The notes under the pieces: generated by a model | What the model was told of the DNA's origin: nothing | Database searches by the model: none | The model's input: only the letters and a program-made list of their open reading frames with translations | Part shown: positions 53,318-62,538 of the stretch, piece by piece | Layout of the letters: every line of letters begins with the position of its first letter | Position numbering within the stretch: the first letter of the stretch is position 1 | Origin: Krasilnikovia cinnamomea | GTDB taxonomy: Bacteria; Actinomycetota; Actinomycetes; Mycobacteriales; Micromonosporaceae | Direction: 5' to 3' | NCBI RefSeq assembly: GCF_004217545.1 | Contig: NZ_SHKY01000001.1 | Location: 5,208,001-5,272,000 of the forward strand | DNA: 64,000 nucleotides | Program-made: the position numbers and the translations under genes

Positions 53318-53905
53318 GTGAGCCCGCCCGGGCCTCAGACCCCGCCCGGCCCCGCGCCCAGGGCCGTGGCGGTGCTCGCGGGCACCGCCGTGCTGGCCGT
53401 CGTGACGGATCAGATCGTCAAGGAGATGTCCGTCCGCCACCTCGACCCGACCGAGCCGGTCCGCGTGCTGGGCGGGCTCATCTACCTGTCGCTGCTGCGC
53501 AACAGCGGGGCCGCGTTCAGCCTGGGCAGCGACTACACGTGGGTGTTCCCGCTGATCACCTTCGCGGTGATCGGGTGGATCGCCTGGATGACCCGGCGGC
53601 TGCGCTCGGTGCCCTGGGCGGTCAGCCTGGGTCTCGTGCTCGGCGGCGCCCTCGGTAACCTGGGCGACCGGCTGTTCCGGGCACCCGGCCCGTTCCAGGG
53701 ACACGTGGTGGACATGATCAGCGCCTTCGCGCCGTACGGTGAGCGTTTCGCGGTGTTCAACATCGCCGACAGCTGCCTGACCGTCGGCGTCTGCCTCGCG
53801 ATCCTGCTGGAGCTGACCGGTCGCCAGCGCGACGGCAGCCGGGCCCAGCGGGCCGCCGATCCCGGTCCGGGCAACGGCCAGGCCACGCCCGAGGTGCGTC
53901 CGTGA
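53318..53905 (+). CDS. lspA: Lipoprotein signal peptidase (signal peptidase II)
   Basis: Aspartyl protease of 195 aa with four transmembrane segments. Signatures are VTDQIVKEMS, LLRNSGAAFSLGSDYTWVFP, ALGNLGDRLFR...GHVVDMIS (catalytic Asp) and FAVFNIADSCLTVGV (catalytic Asp). It cleaves lipoprotein signal peptides after lipidation. GTG 53318 (VSPPGPQTPPGP) is the nearest plausible start after the DksA-family gene; the frame is open further upstream, so the cytoplasmic N-terminus is uncertain. It overlaps the pseudouridine synthase gene by 4 bases, a common pairing. Confidence 0.93.
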   Translation: MSPPGPQTPPGPAPRAVAVLAGTAVLAVVTDQIVKEMSVRHLDPTEPVRVLGGLIYLSLLRNSGAAFSLGSDYTWVFPLITFAVIGWIAWMTRRLRSVPWAVSLGLVLGGALGNLGDRLFRAPGPFQGHVVDMISAFAPYGERFAVFNIADSCLTVGVCLAILLELTGRQRDGSRAQRAADPGPGNGQATPEVRP

Positions 53906-54855
53906 CCGCACCCGGCCTGCGTCCCGCGGGGGACCGGCGTTCGCTGCCCGTGCCCGACGGTCTCGACGGCATGCGCCTCGACCAGGCGGTGTCCCGGCTG
54001 TTCGGGCTGTCCCGGACCGCCGCGGCCACCCTGGTGGAGGCCGGCGACGCCCTGGTTGATGGCATCCCCCGGCCCAAGAGCGACAAGGTGAGCGCCGGCG
54101 CGTGGCTGGAAGTGACGCTGCCCGCGCCCGTGACCGCCCCGGCCGTGGTCGCCGAACCGGTGCACGGCCTGCGGATCGTCTACGACGACGACGACATCGT
54201 GGTGGTCGACAAGCCGGTCGGGGTCGCCGCGCATCCGAGTCCGGGCTGGACCGGGCCGACCGTGGTGGGCGGGCTGGCCGCCATGGGCCAGCGCGTCGCG
54301 ACCAGCGGCGCCGCCGAGCGGCAGGGCGTCGTGCACCGGCTCGACGTCGGCACCACCGGCCTCATGGTGGTCGCCAAGAGCGAGCAGGCGTACAGCGTGT
54401 TGAAGCGCGCGTTCAAGGAGCGCGAGGTGGACAAGCGGTACCACGCGGTCGTGCAGGGCCATCTGGACCCGCTGCGCGGCACCATCGACGCGCCGATCGA
54501 CCGGCATCCGAGCGCGGACTACAAGTTCGCGGTGATGTCCGGCGGCAAGCCGAGTGTCACGCACTACGACACCCTGGAGGCGTTCCGCGCCGCCAGCCTC
54601 GTCGACGTGAAGCTGGAGACCGGCCGCACCCACCAGATCCGGGTGCACTTCGCGGCGCTGCGACACCCGTGCGTGGGGGATCTCACGTACGGGGCGGATC
54701 CCACCCTGGCGGCCCGGCTGCGGCTGGAGCGGCAGTGGCTGCACGCGCGGGAGTTGGCCTTCCTGCACCCTCGTACGTACGACGAGGTGCGGTTCGTCAG
54801 CGACTACCCGGCCGACCTGGAACAGGCGCTCGACGCGCTGCGCGACGCCAGCTGA
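53902..54855 (+). CDS. RluA-family (RluD-like) rRNA pseudouridine synthase
   Basis: A protein of 317 aa. The N-terminal S4 RNA-binding domain (GMRLDQAVSRLFGLSRTAAATLVEAGDALVDG) is followed by the catalytic domain, with IVYDDDDIVVVDKPVGVAAHPS and GVVHRLDVGTTGLMVVAKS (the HRLD Asp is catalytic). VDVKLETGRTHQIRVHFAALRHPCVGDLTYG follows. It isomerises uridines in RNA; RluD modifies 23S rRNA helix 69, but the exact target here is inferred from family. GTG 53902 overlaps the lspA stop. Confidence 0.93.
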   Translation: MTAPGLRPAGDRRSLPVPDGLDGMRLDQAVSRLFGLSRTAAATLVEAGDALVDGIPRPKSDKVSAGAWLEVTLPAPVTAPAVVAEPVHGLRIVYDDDDIVVVDKPVGVAAHPSPGWTGPTVVGGLAAMGQRVATSGAAERQGVVHRLDVGTTGLMVVAKSEQAYSVLKRAFKEREVDKRYHAVVQGHLDPLRGTIDAPIDRHPSADYKFAVMSGGKPSVTHYDTLEAFRAASLVDVKLETGRTHQIRVHFAALRHPCVGDLTYGADPTLAARLRLERQWLHARELAFLHPRTYDEVRFVSDYPADLEQALDALRDAS

Positions 54856-55043
54856 CGGCGGCGCCTCGGGCCGGCGCGGCGCCCGGGGCCGGTCCTGGCG
54901 TGCGCCGGGCCGCCGCGGCGGTTGCCCCGCCGGGCGATACGCCGCTACCCTCGTCGTCCGGGCCCGATGTGACGTATGCCTCACCGGCTGATCCCCGCGG
55001 GGGGTCCGGGCCGTCCTTCCCGGTAACGGAGGAGAGCACTGCC

Positions 55044-55241
55044 GTGGCGCCGCAGCGGCGCGACCGGCCGCCGAAGGTGCCCGTCCGCGACGGTGGGGAG
55101 CATCCCGAGGCCCGCCCGGGCGTTAGACCCACGTCGGCGCCCCAGTCGGGTGCGCCGGCCGCACGGACGGGTGCACGCGCACCAATGGATCTGCCGCCGG
55201 TGGTCAGTAACACCGGCGGAAGGCTTTCGGGAGTGGCCTGA
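55044..55241 (+). CDS. Possible small basic Pro/Arg-rich protein, 65 aa
   Basis: A GTG start at 55044 has GGAGGAGAG 7-16 bases upstream, and a TACCCT box lies at 54946-54951. The product (APQRRDRPPKVPVRDGG... ending SNTGGRLSGVA) is Pro/Arg-rich with no recognisable domain. Codon usage is compatible with coding, but the family is unknown. The rest of the 54856-55320 gap shows no gene; it also contains TAGGGT and TAGCCT boxes near 55243-55263 that may serve the MinD-like gene. Confidence 0.4.
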   Translation: MAPQRRDRPPKVPVRDGGEHPEARPGVRPTSAPQSGAPAARTGARAPMDLPPVVSNTGGRLSGVA

Positions 55242-55320
55242 ATAGGGTTCGCCTCCGTAGCCTGTCTAGGGCGGTGACGCCCGTCCGGGACACACCGAGT
55301 CGGCGCAGGGAGGACGATCC

Positions 55321-57069
55321 GTGGATGGGACCGAGACCGGCTGGGGCCGGCCTGCGGAACCAGCCCCGCGATGGCGGGCGCTACTCGATCGTGCGCGCCA
55401 CGCGTCCCGGACCCCCGAGGAGACCAACGGCGCCGACCGCGACGAGCACGGGGAGCCGCAGCGTCCGGCGCCCGGCGCCCACCCGCTGCCCAGCCGGCCG
55501 GTGAGCCCGCCGGACCGGCGCCCGGTCAATCCACTCGACCCGCGCCACCCGCGCCAGTCCGAGCCGCCGCGACCCGGGCCGGAGCCCCGGCCGGTTAATC
55601 CGTTCGACCGCCGCCCGGTCAACCCGCTGGACCGGCGGGTGGGACGGACCGTGGACCCGCGTCCGGTCAGCCCGGCCGAGCCGCGCCCGATGAACCCGCT
55701 CGACTCCCGGCGGCAGGCGCTGCGCGCCGAGGGTTTCCCCGCTCGCCCGGACGGCTACGGCCCGCGCCCCGACGGAGCGCCCGGTCAGGTCGAGGGGCCC
55801 GGCGGCACCAACGGGTTCCCGGGACGAGCGCCCGGCCAGCCGCCGCGCCCCGACAGCCTGGCGCCCCGCGCCGACGGGTTCGCGCCTCGCCCGGACGGTC
55901 TCGGGGCTGCGGTCGAGGGGTACGCGGGCCGCGCCGACGGTTTCCCCGGTCGTCCTGACGGCCTTCCCGGTCGTATTGACGGACTTCCCAGCCGGAGCGG
56001 TCGCGCCGGGCGTTCCGACGGTCTCGCGGGGCGGGTCGAGCCCGAGCAGGCGCACAGCTTCTTCAATCCCGCGACCCGCGCGGTGCCGCCCCCGATCGCC
56101 CGGGTGACCCCGGAGAACGGCTACCCGGCGGCGCGCGCCGCCGCCGCGGTCGGCCCGGCGTCCGTGCTCCCGCCGCCCGCCCCCGCCGCGCCGCCCGCCC
56201 CGGCGGCGCCCACCTCGCCCGCTCCGGCCCGCATCGAGTGGCGGCAGGCCCGCTCCGATCAGGACCTCGACCGGGCCGTCGCGGTGATGCGGCGCAAGCT
56301 GGGCACGCCCCGGGTGCTGGCGTTCGCCAACCCCAAGGGCGGGGTGCACAAGACCACCGCCACGGTGCTGGCCGCGGCCACCATCGGCAGCGTCCGGGGT
56401 CGCGGCGTGCTGGCCTGGGACGACAACGAGCTGCGCGGCACCCTGGGCCTGCGGGCGGGCAGCGCCCGGCACGCCCGGACGATCCGGCACCTCATCTCCG
56501 ACCTGCTGACCATCGAGAACCTGCACGGCGACACCCTGCTGGAGGAGCTGGACGCCTACCTGCGGCACGCCTCCGACGGCTCGTACGACGTGCTGGCGGG
56601 CGAGGAGAATCCGCGCTTCGCGCAGCGGCTCGACCAGCACACGGTGCGCCGGGTGATGGACCTGCTGCGGCGTACCCACGACGTGATCTGTGTGGACACC
56701 GGCAACAACGTGGAGAGCGTCAACTGGCAGACCGTGATGAAGGCCGCGGATCAGCTGGTCATCACCACGGTGCCGCGCGAGGACGCCGCGTTCACCGCCG
56801 ACTGGATGCTGGACCTACTGGACGAGACCGGCATGGGCGACATCGTGGCCAACGCGGTGACGCTCATCTCCTGCCCGTCGCCGGGCAGGCTGCCGCTGCT
56901 CGACGACCTGACCAAGCACTTCGCGACCCGGACCAGGGCGGTGGCGGTGGTGCCGTACGACCCGGCCCTGGAGGTCGGCTCGTCGATCGAGTACGGCGAC
57001 CTGCAGCCGGAGACCCGGGCGGCGTGGCTGCGCGCCGCCTCGGTGATGATCGAACCGTTCGCGCAATGA
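55321..57069 (+). CDS. MinD/ParA-like ATPase with long repetitive N-terminus
   Basis: A protein of 582 aa. The first 300 residues are low-complexity, with RPVNPLD-type repeats (about 60-125) and then DGFPGR/DGLPGR-type repeats (about 140-240). The C-terminal 270 residues form a MinD/ParA-like ATPase. The deviant Walker A is NPKGGVHKTTATV, with His where Gly is usual; DVICVDTGNNVESVNW is the Walker B region. DQLVITTVPREDAAFTADWMLDLL follows. It probably acts as a membrane- or nucleoid-associated positioning ATPase, but no partner gene is adjacent. GTG 55321 has GGGAGGA 7 bases upstream. Confidence 0.8.
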   Translation: MDGTETGWGRPAEPAPRWRALLDRARHASRTPEETNGADRDEHGEPQRPAPGAHPLPSRPVSPPDRRPVNPLDPRHPRQSEPPRPGPEPRPVNPFDRRPVNPLDRRVGRTVDPRPVSPAEPRPMNPLDSRRQALRAEGFPARPDGYGPRPDGAPGQVEGPGGTNGFPGRAPGQPPRPDSLAPRADGFAPRPDGLGAAVEGYAGRADGFPGRPDGLPGRIDGLPSRSGRAGRSDGLAGRVEPEQAHSFFNPATRAVPPPIARVTPENGYPAARAAAAVGPASVLPPPAPAAPPAPAAPTSPAPARIEWRQARSDQDLDRAVAVMRRKLGTPRVLAFANPKGGVHKTTATVLAAATIGSVRGRGVLAWDDNELRGTLGLRAGSARHARTIRHLISDLLTIENLHGDTLLEELDAYLRHASDGSYDVLAGEENPRFAQRLDQHTVRRVMDLLRRTHDVICVDTGNNVESVNWQTVMKAADQLVITTVPREDAAFTADWMLDLLDETGMGDIVANAVTLISCPSPGRLPLLDDLTKHFATRTRAVAVVPYDPALEVGSSIEYGDLQPETRAAWLRAASVMIEPFAQ

Positions 57070-57154
57070 CCCGGGTGTCCCCCGTGCCGGATGTCGGGGG
57101 TCGGGACTAGGCTTCCGTCGTCGGTTGTCGGCCGGGCGAAAAGGGGGCTGCCGG

Positions 57155-60100
57155 GTGTCTGACTCGTTCGTGCACCTGCATGTGCACACCGAGTATTCGA
57201 TGCTCGACGGAGCCGCCCGGCTCAAGGATCTGTTCGCCGAGGCCAACCGCCTCGGCATGCCCGCCGTGGCGATCACCGACCACGGCAACATGCACGGGGC
57301 GTACGACTTCTACAAGCAGGCCACCGCGGCCGGGGTCACCCCGATCCTCGGCGTCGAGGCGTATGTAGCCCCCGAGTCGCGCTTCCACAAGCAGCGGGTC
57401 AAGTGGGGCCGCCCGGAGCAGAAGAGCGACGACATCTCCGGTAACGGCGCGATCACCCACATGACGATGTGGGCGCGCAACGACGTCGGCCTGAAGAACC
57501 TGTTCCGGCTCAACTCGCGCGCCTCGATGGAGGGCCACTACGTCAAGTGGCCCCGGATGGACCTGGAGCTGATCGGCGAGCACGCCGAGGGCATCATGGC
57601 CACCACCGGCTGCCCGTCCGGCGCGGTGCAGACCCGGCTGCGGCTCGGGCAGTTCGACGAGGCGCTGCGCACCGCCGCGGCGTACCAGGAGGTGTTCGGC
57701 AAGGAGCACTTCTACCTGGAGTTGATGGACCACGGCCTGGACATCGAGCGCCGGGTCCGCGACGGCCTGCTGGAGATCGGCCGCAAGCTGGGCATCCCGC
57801 CGCTGGTGACCAACGACTCGCACTACACCCACGAGGCGCAGGCCGAGGCGCACGACGTGCTGCTGTGCGTGCAGACCGGCAGCAACGTCGCCGACCCCAA
57901 CCGGTTCCGCTTCGACGGCGCGGGCTACTTCGTCAAGAACGCCGACCAGATGCGCGCGGTGGACTCGTCCGAGGCGTGGCTGGAGGGCTGCCGCAACACG
58001 CTGCTGGTGGCGGAGAAGGTCGACACCACCGGCATGTTCACCTTCAAGAACCTAATGCCCCGCTTCCCGGTGCCGGACGGGGAGACCGAGGAGAGCTGGT
58101 TCCGCAAGGTGGCCTTCGAGGGGCTGGCCCGCCGGTTCCCGGACGGCATCCCGGAGACCCACGTCAAGCAGGCCGAGTACGAGCTGGGCGTCATCATCCA
58201 GATGGGCTTCCCGTCGTACTTCCTCGTGGTGGCCGACTTCATCCAGTGGTCGAAGCAGCAGGGCATCGCGGTGGGCCCGGGCCGTGGCTCGGCCGCCGGT
58301 TCCCTGGTCGCGTACGCGATGGGGATCACCGACCTGGATCCGCTGCCGCACGGGCTGATCTTCGAGCGGTTCCTCAACCCCGAGCGCGTCTCGATGCCGG
58401 ACGTCGACATCGACTTCGACGAGCGCCGCCGCGGCGAGGTCATCCGGTACGTGACGGAGCGCTGGGGCGACGACAAGGTCGCGCAGATCGCCACGTTCGG
58501 CACGATCAAGGCGAAGGCCGCGATCAAGGACTCGGCCCGGGTGCTGGGTTATCCGTACGCGGTGGGCGACCGGATCACCAAGGCCATGCCCCCCGCCGTA
58601 ATGGGCAAGGACATCCCGCTGACGGGCATCTTCGACCCGGAGCACAAGCGGTACTCCGAGGCGGGCGAGATCCGCACGCTGTACGAGACCGACCCGGACG
58701 TCAAGAAGGTCATCGACACCGCCCGCGGCATCGAGGGCCTGATCCGGCAGACCGGCGTACACGCGGCCGGGGTCATCATGAGCGCCGAGCCGATCATCGA
58801 CCACATCCCGCTGATGCGCCGCGACGCGGACGGGGCGATCATCACGCAGTTCGACTATCCGACCTGCGAGACGCTCGGCCTGCTCAAGATGGACTTCCTG
58901 GGCCTGCGCAACCTGACGATCATCGACGACGCGGTCCGCAACATCGAGCTCAACCACGGCACCAAACTGGACCTGCTGGCGCTGAAGCTGGACGACAAGG
59001 CGACGTACGAGCTGCTGGCCCGCGGCGACACGCTGGGCGTGTTCCAGCTCGACGGCGGCCCGATGCGCTCGCTGCTGCGGCTGATGAAGCCGGACAACTT
59101 CGAGGACATCTCCGCGGTCCTCGCGCTGTACCGGCCCGGCCCGATGGGCGCGAACTCGCACACCAACTACGCGCTGCGCAAGAACGGCCAGCAGGAGATC
59201 ACCCCGATCCACCCGGAGCTGGAGGAGCCGCTCAAGGAGATCCTGGGTCCCACGTACGGCCTGATCGTCTACCAGGAGCAGGTGCAGCGCGCCGCGCAGA
59301 TCCTGGCCGGGTACTCACTCGGCAAGGCCGACCTGCTGCGCCGGGCGATGGGTAAGAAGAAGAAGGAGGTCCTGGACAAGGAGTTCATCCCGTTCCGCGA
59401 CGGCATGCGCGCCAACGGGTACTCCGATCAGGCCATCCAGGCGATCTGGGACATCCTCGTGCCGTTCGCCGACTACGCCTTCAACAAGGCGCACACCGCC
59501 GGGTACGGCCTGGTGTCGTACTGGACCGGCTACCTGAAGGCGAACTACCCCGCCGAGTACATGGCCGGGCTGCTGACCAGCGTCGGCGACGACAAGGACA
59601 AGATGGCGATGTACCTGGCCGAGTGCCGGCGCATGGGCATCCAGGTCCTGCCGCCGGACGTCAACCAGTCCGCGGGCCCGTTCACCCCGGTCGGCACCGA
59701 CATCCGTTTCGGCCTGGCCGCGGTCCGCAACGTGGGCCACAACGTGGTCGAGGCGATCGCCCGCTGCCGCAAGGAAAAAGGCGACTACGCCGACTTCTAC
59801 GACTTCCTGTCCAAGGTGGACGCGGTCGCCTGCAATAAGAAGACAGTGGAATCGCTGATCAAGGCCGGGGCCTTCGACTCGATGGGCCACACCCGCAAGG
59901 GACTGCTGGCGGTGCACGCGGAGGCTATCGACGCGTACGCCGACGTCAAGCGCAACGAGGCGGCGGGCCAGTTCGACCTGTTCGGGGCGTTCGGCGACGA
60001 CGCCGGGGCGGGCTCGGCCACGGTCGCGATGCCGGTGATCGGCGACAGCGAGTGGGACAAACGCGACAAACTCGCCTTCGAGCGCGAGATGCTCGGCCTG

Positions 60101-60688
60101 TACGTCTCCGACCACCCGCTCGCCGGGCTGGAGCAGATCCTCGCCGGGGCGGCGGACACCACCATCGCCGCGCTCAACGAGGAGGGCTCGATCCCGGACG
60201 GCCAGGTCGTCACGCTCGCGGGCATCCTCACCGGCGTCCAGCGCCGGATCACCAAGCAGGGCCGGGCGTGGGCGTCCGCCACGCTGGAGGACCTGGCCGG
60301 CGGGGTGGAAACCCTGTTCTTCCCCAACACGTACGAGGTGATCGGGCAGTACATCGCCGAGGACGCCATCGTGGTGGTCAAGGGCCGGGTGGACCGGCGC
60401 GACGACACACCCCGGATCATGGCGATGGACATGTCGATGCCGGACGTCTCGCACTCGTCCGACACGAAGCCGATCACCCTGACCATGCCGATCACCCGGT
60501 GCACCCCGCCGCTGGTCGACCAGCTCAAGGAGATCCTGGTCAGCCACCCCGGCGACGCCGAGGTGCACGTGCACCTGCAGAACGGCGCCCGCACCACCGT
60601 GATGCGCCTCGGCGGCGTCCGGGTGGCGCCCACCACCGCGTTGCGGGCCGACCTGAAGACGATCCTCGGGCCGGCCAGCGTGAGCTGA
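57155..60688 (+). CDS. dnaE1: Replicative DNA polymerase III alpha subunit DnaE1
   Basis: A protein of 1177 aa. It opens directly with the PHP domain (SFVHLHVHTEYSMLDGAARL; H7, H9, H11 region), which in actinobacterial DnaE1 supplies proofreading exonuclease activity. The palm has GPGRGSAAGSLVAYAMGITDLDP and SMPDVDIDFDERRR (Asp416, Asp418, Asp420). LGVFQLDGGPMRSLLRLMKP, AFNKAHTAGYGLVSYWTGYLKA and a C-terminal OB-fold (VVTLAGILTGVQRRITKQGRAWA) follow. It is the main chromosomal replicase. GTG 57155 has AAGGGGG about 8 bases upstream; a TAGGCT box at 57107-57112 may be its -10. Confidence 0.96.
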   Translation: MSDSFVHLHVHTEYSMLDGAARLKDLFAEANRLGMPAVAITDHGNMHGAYDFYKQATAAGVTPILGVEAYVAPESRFHKQRVKWGRPEQKSDDISGNGAITHMTMWARNDVGLKNLFRLNSRASMEGHYVKWPRMDLELIGEHAEGIMATTGCPSGAVQTRLRLGQFDEALRTAAAYQEVFGKEHFYLELMDHGLDIERRVRDGLLEIGRKLGIPPLVTNDSHYTHEAQAEAHDVLLCVQTGSNVADPNRFRFDGAGYFVKNADQMRAVDSSEAWLEGCRNTLLVAEKVDTTGMFTFKNLMPRFPVPDGETEESWFRKVAFEGLARRFPDGIPETHVKQAEYELGVIIQMGFPSYFLVVADFIQWSKQQGIAVGPGRGSAAGSLVAYAMGITDLDPLPHGLIFERFLNPERVSMPDVDIDFDERRRGEVIRYVTERWGDDKVAQIATFGTIKAKAAIKDSARVLGYPYAVGDRITKAMPPAVMGKDIPLTGIFDPEHKRYSEAGEIRTLYETDPDVKKVIDTARGIEGLIRQTGVHAAGVIMSAEPIIDHIPLMRRDADGAIITQFDYPTCETLGLLKMDFLGLRNLTIIDDAVRNIELNHGTKLDLLALKLDDKATYELLARGDTLGVFQLDGGPMRSLLRLMKPDNFEDISAVLALYRPGPMGANSHTNYALRKNGQQEITPIHPELEEPLKEILGPTYGLIVYQEQVQRAAQILAGYSLGKADLLRRAMGKKKKEVLDKEFIPFRDGMRANGYSDQAIQAIWDILVPFADYAFNKAHTAGYGLVSYWTGYLKANYPAEYMAGLLTSVGDDKDKMAMYLAECRRMGIQVLPPDVNQSAGPFTPVGTDIRFGLAAVRNVGHNVVEAIARCRKEKGDYADFYDFLSKVDAVACNKKTVESLIKAGAFDSMGHTRKGLLAVHAEAIDAYADVKRNEAAGQFDLFGAFGDDAGAGSATVAMPVIGDSEWDKRDKLAFEREMLGLYVSDHPLAGLEQILAGAADTTIAALNEEGSIPDGQVVTLAGILTGVQRRITKQGRAWASATLEDLAGGVETLFFPNTYEVIGQYIAEDAIVVVKGRVDRRDDTPRIMAMDMSMPDVSHSSDTKPITLTMPITRCTPPLVDQLKEILVSHPGDAEVHVHLQNGARTTVMRLGGVRVAPTTALRADLKTILGPASVS

Positions 60689-60746
60689 CCGGGTGCGTCC
60701 AGGGTCGGCACAGGCGGCATCCAGCCGGACCTGGCAGGATCGGGGG

Positions 60747-61595
60747 GTGAACCCCAGTCAGGAGCCGGCGTCGCCGCATGGCGTTGAGCCGCCGCACCCG
60801 GCTGCGCCGCAGGGCGCGGACAGGTCGTACCCGCCTTCCCCGCCCCGCGTGGAGCCGTCGTACCTGATACCGCCCCTCGACGTTGCGCCCGTGGACCCGG
60901 CGGGGCCGGTCGGCGGCTGGGAGACGCCACAGCCGCCACCGCCCGCGCCCCGGCCGTGGCGCCGTACCGTCTCGGTGGGTGCCCTGACCGCGCTCGTGGT
61001 CGCGCTGGCCGGGGTGCCGCTGGGCCTGATCTGGACCTGGCTGGCCCCGTCCGTTCCGGTGCTCAACGCCGGGGCGCCCGGCATCGTGGTCAACGACCCG
61101 TCGCCGGAGGAGTACATCGCCGCGGACGGCTGGTTCGCCATCCTCGGGTGCGCGTTCGGCCTGGTCGTGGCGATCACCGCGTGGCTGGTGCTGCGCCGGT
61201 ACCGCGGGCCCGTGCTGTTGCTGGGGGTGACCGTGGGGGCGCTCGGCGCGGCCGTGACGGCGTGGGCGGTGGGCCGGGAGGTGGGCCTGCACGCGTACCA
61301 GCAGTGGCGGGAGTCGTCGGCGCCCGGGGCCACCTACGCCGCGCCACCGGACCTGCACGCGTTCGGCACGCTGCTGGTGCCCGCGTTCGTCGCGGTCATC
61401 GTGCTGACCCTGATGGCGGGCTGGGCGAGCGACCCGGACCTGCAGCGCCCCGGTGCCCGCCCCGGACCGGGCCACGGCATGCCGCCGTACCTGTCCGGGC
61501 CCGAACCGGGCCACGGGACGCCGCCGCCGTATCTCTCCGCGCCCGCCGGTGATCTGCCGCCGCACCACCCGGGCGCCGGTCCCCCTCACCCCTGA
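60747..61595 (+). CDS. Unknown membrane protein, possibly DUF2567-like
   Basis: A protein of 282 aa. A Pro-rich cytoplasmic N-terminus (about 70 residues) precedes four hydrophobic segments (VGALTALVVALAGVPLGLIWTWL; WFAILGCAFGLVVAITAWLVL; PVLLLGVTVGALGAAVTAWAVG; LLVPAFVAVIVLTLMAGWA). A Pro/Gly/His-rich tail with two PGHGxPPxYLS repeats follows. A SAP-like loop (PSPEEYIAADGW) separates the first pair. It resembles actinobacterial DUF2567 proteins, but I am not certain. GTG 60747 has CAGGAT 6 bases upstream and no Shine-Dalgarno, so it is probably leaderless. It converges on the LON-domain gene. Confidence 0.7.
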   Translation: MNPSQEPASPHGVEPPHPAAPQGADRSYPPSPPRVEPSYLIPPLDVAPVDPAGPVGGWETPQPPPPAPRPWRRTVSVGALTALVVALAGVPLGLIWTWLAPSVPVLNAGAPGIVVNDPSPEEYIAADGWFAILGCAFGLVVAITAWLVLRRYRGPVLLLGVTVGALGAAVTAWAVGREVGLHAYQQWRESSAPGATYAAPPDLHAFGTLLVPAFVAVIVLTLMAGWASDPDLQRPGARPGPGHGMPPYLSGPEPGHGTPPPYLSAPAGDLPPHHPGAGPPHP

Positions 61596-61622
61596 TGCAC
61601 CGAGGCGACCAGACGCCGTGGG

Positions 61623-62339
61623 TCAGTTGGGGCTGGCGGGACGGGCGAGGTCCGACAGCGGTACGGGAACCGCGCGCACCCGGGCCAGCAACCCCGCTTC
61701 CCGGTTGAGCAGGCGCAGCTCGGCGCGCAGCCGGGTGGTCGTGTCCGGCGCCGCCAGCAGATCCTGCCGTTCCTCCAGGGTCAGCTGGGCGGTCGCCGCG
61801 ACCAGGTGCGACAGCACGGTCGGGTCGTCCGGCACCTGCTCCAGCACCTCCGACTCGGGCCGCAGCAGGTCCAGGTACGTCCGCAGGGCGGCCAGCACGC
61901 GGGGGGCGAGCGCGTCCGCCGCCGCGTCGGCCCGCTCCTCGTCGGGCAGCCACTCCACCTCGGCGGTCAGGTACGGATGCGCGTCGGCCTCGACGCTGAG
62001 CACCCGGAACCGGCGCCGGCCCACGGTCACGATGTCGAACCGGCCGTCCGGCAGCTCGGTGACCTGACGCAGTTCGGCGGTGCAGCCGACGTCGAACAGG
62101 TGGGCCGCGGTGACCGGCTCCTCGTCCACGAAGGGTTCGCCATCGTCCTCGACGGACGCCTGCGGGGTCTCCCAGCCACGGCGCAGCGTCACCACGCCGA
62201 ACTCCTGCGGTCCGTCGCCGGTGGCCGCCACCAGCTCACGGACCAGCACGCGATACCGCTCCTCGAAGATGTGCAGCGGCAGCACGAGGCCGGGGAAAAG
62301 GACCGTGCCCAGCGGAAAGACCGGCAGAATCGTGCCCAC
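61623..62339 (-). CDS. LON substrate-binding-domain protein
   Basis: A stand-alone LON N-terminal (PUA-like) domain protein of 238 aa: ILPVFPLGTVLFPGLVLPLHIFEERYRVLVREL, FGVVTLRRGWETP, FDVGCTAELRQVTELPDGRFDIVTVGRRRFRVLS. The ATPase and protease domains of Lon are absent. Similar free-standing proteins are widespread and uncharacterised in bacteria. GTG 62339 is chosen because TACGCT (- strand, 62346-62351) lies 6 bases upstream, indicating a leaderless start; the open frame extends to 62873 over hisD. Confidence 0.88.
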   Translation of the reverse strand: MGTILPVFPLGTVLFPGLVLPLHIFEERYRVLVRELVAATGDGPQEFGVVTLRRGWETPQASVEDDGEPFVDEEPVTAAHLFDVGCTAELRQVTELPDGRFDIVTVGRRRFRVLSVEADAHPYLTAEVEWLPDEERADAAADALAPRVLAALRTYLDLLRPESEVLEQVPDDPTVLSHLVAATAQLTLEERQDLLAAPDTTTRLRAELRLLNREAGLLARVRAVPVPLSDLARPASPN

Positions 62340-62538
62340 GGTGCGAGCGTATCCGCCCGGTGCGGCGACACGCGCGGGCCGGGGGGTGATCTTCGCGGGT
62401 CGTCGCCGCAAAAGCCGCGAAGCGTCGGCCGAGCATTCGACGGGGCCGGCCACGGGTCTGCGGTGGCCGTGGCGGGGCGGTCCCACGCCCTGGAATGCCA
62501 CCGGTCCCGCGCGTGGCGCCCGGCCTAGACTGGGGTCC
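62340..62538. promoter_or_regulatory. Divergent promoter region between the LON-domain gene and hisD
   Basis: Two -10 boxes face outward: TACGCT on the - strand (62346-62351) and TAGACT on the + strand (62526-62531), each 6-7 bases from its GTG. Both messages are therefore likely leaderless. I see no T-box or attenuator for histidine. Confidence 0.65.
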
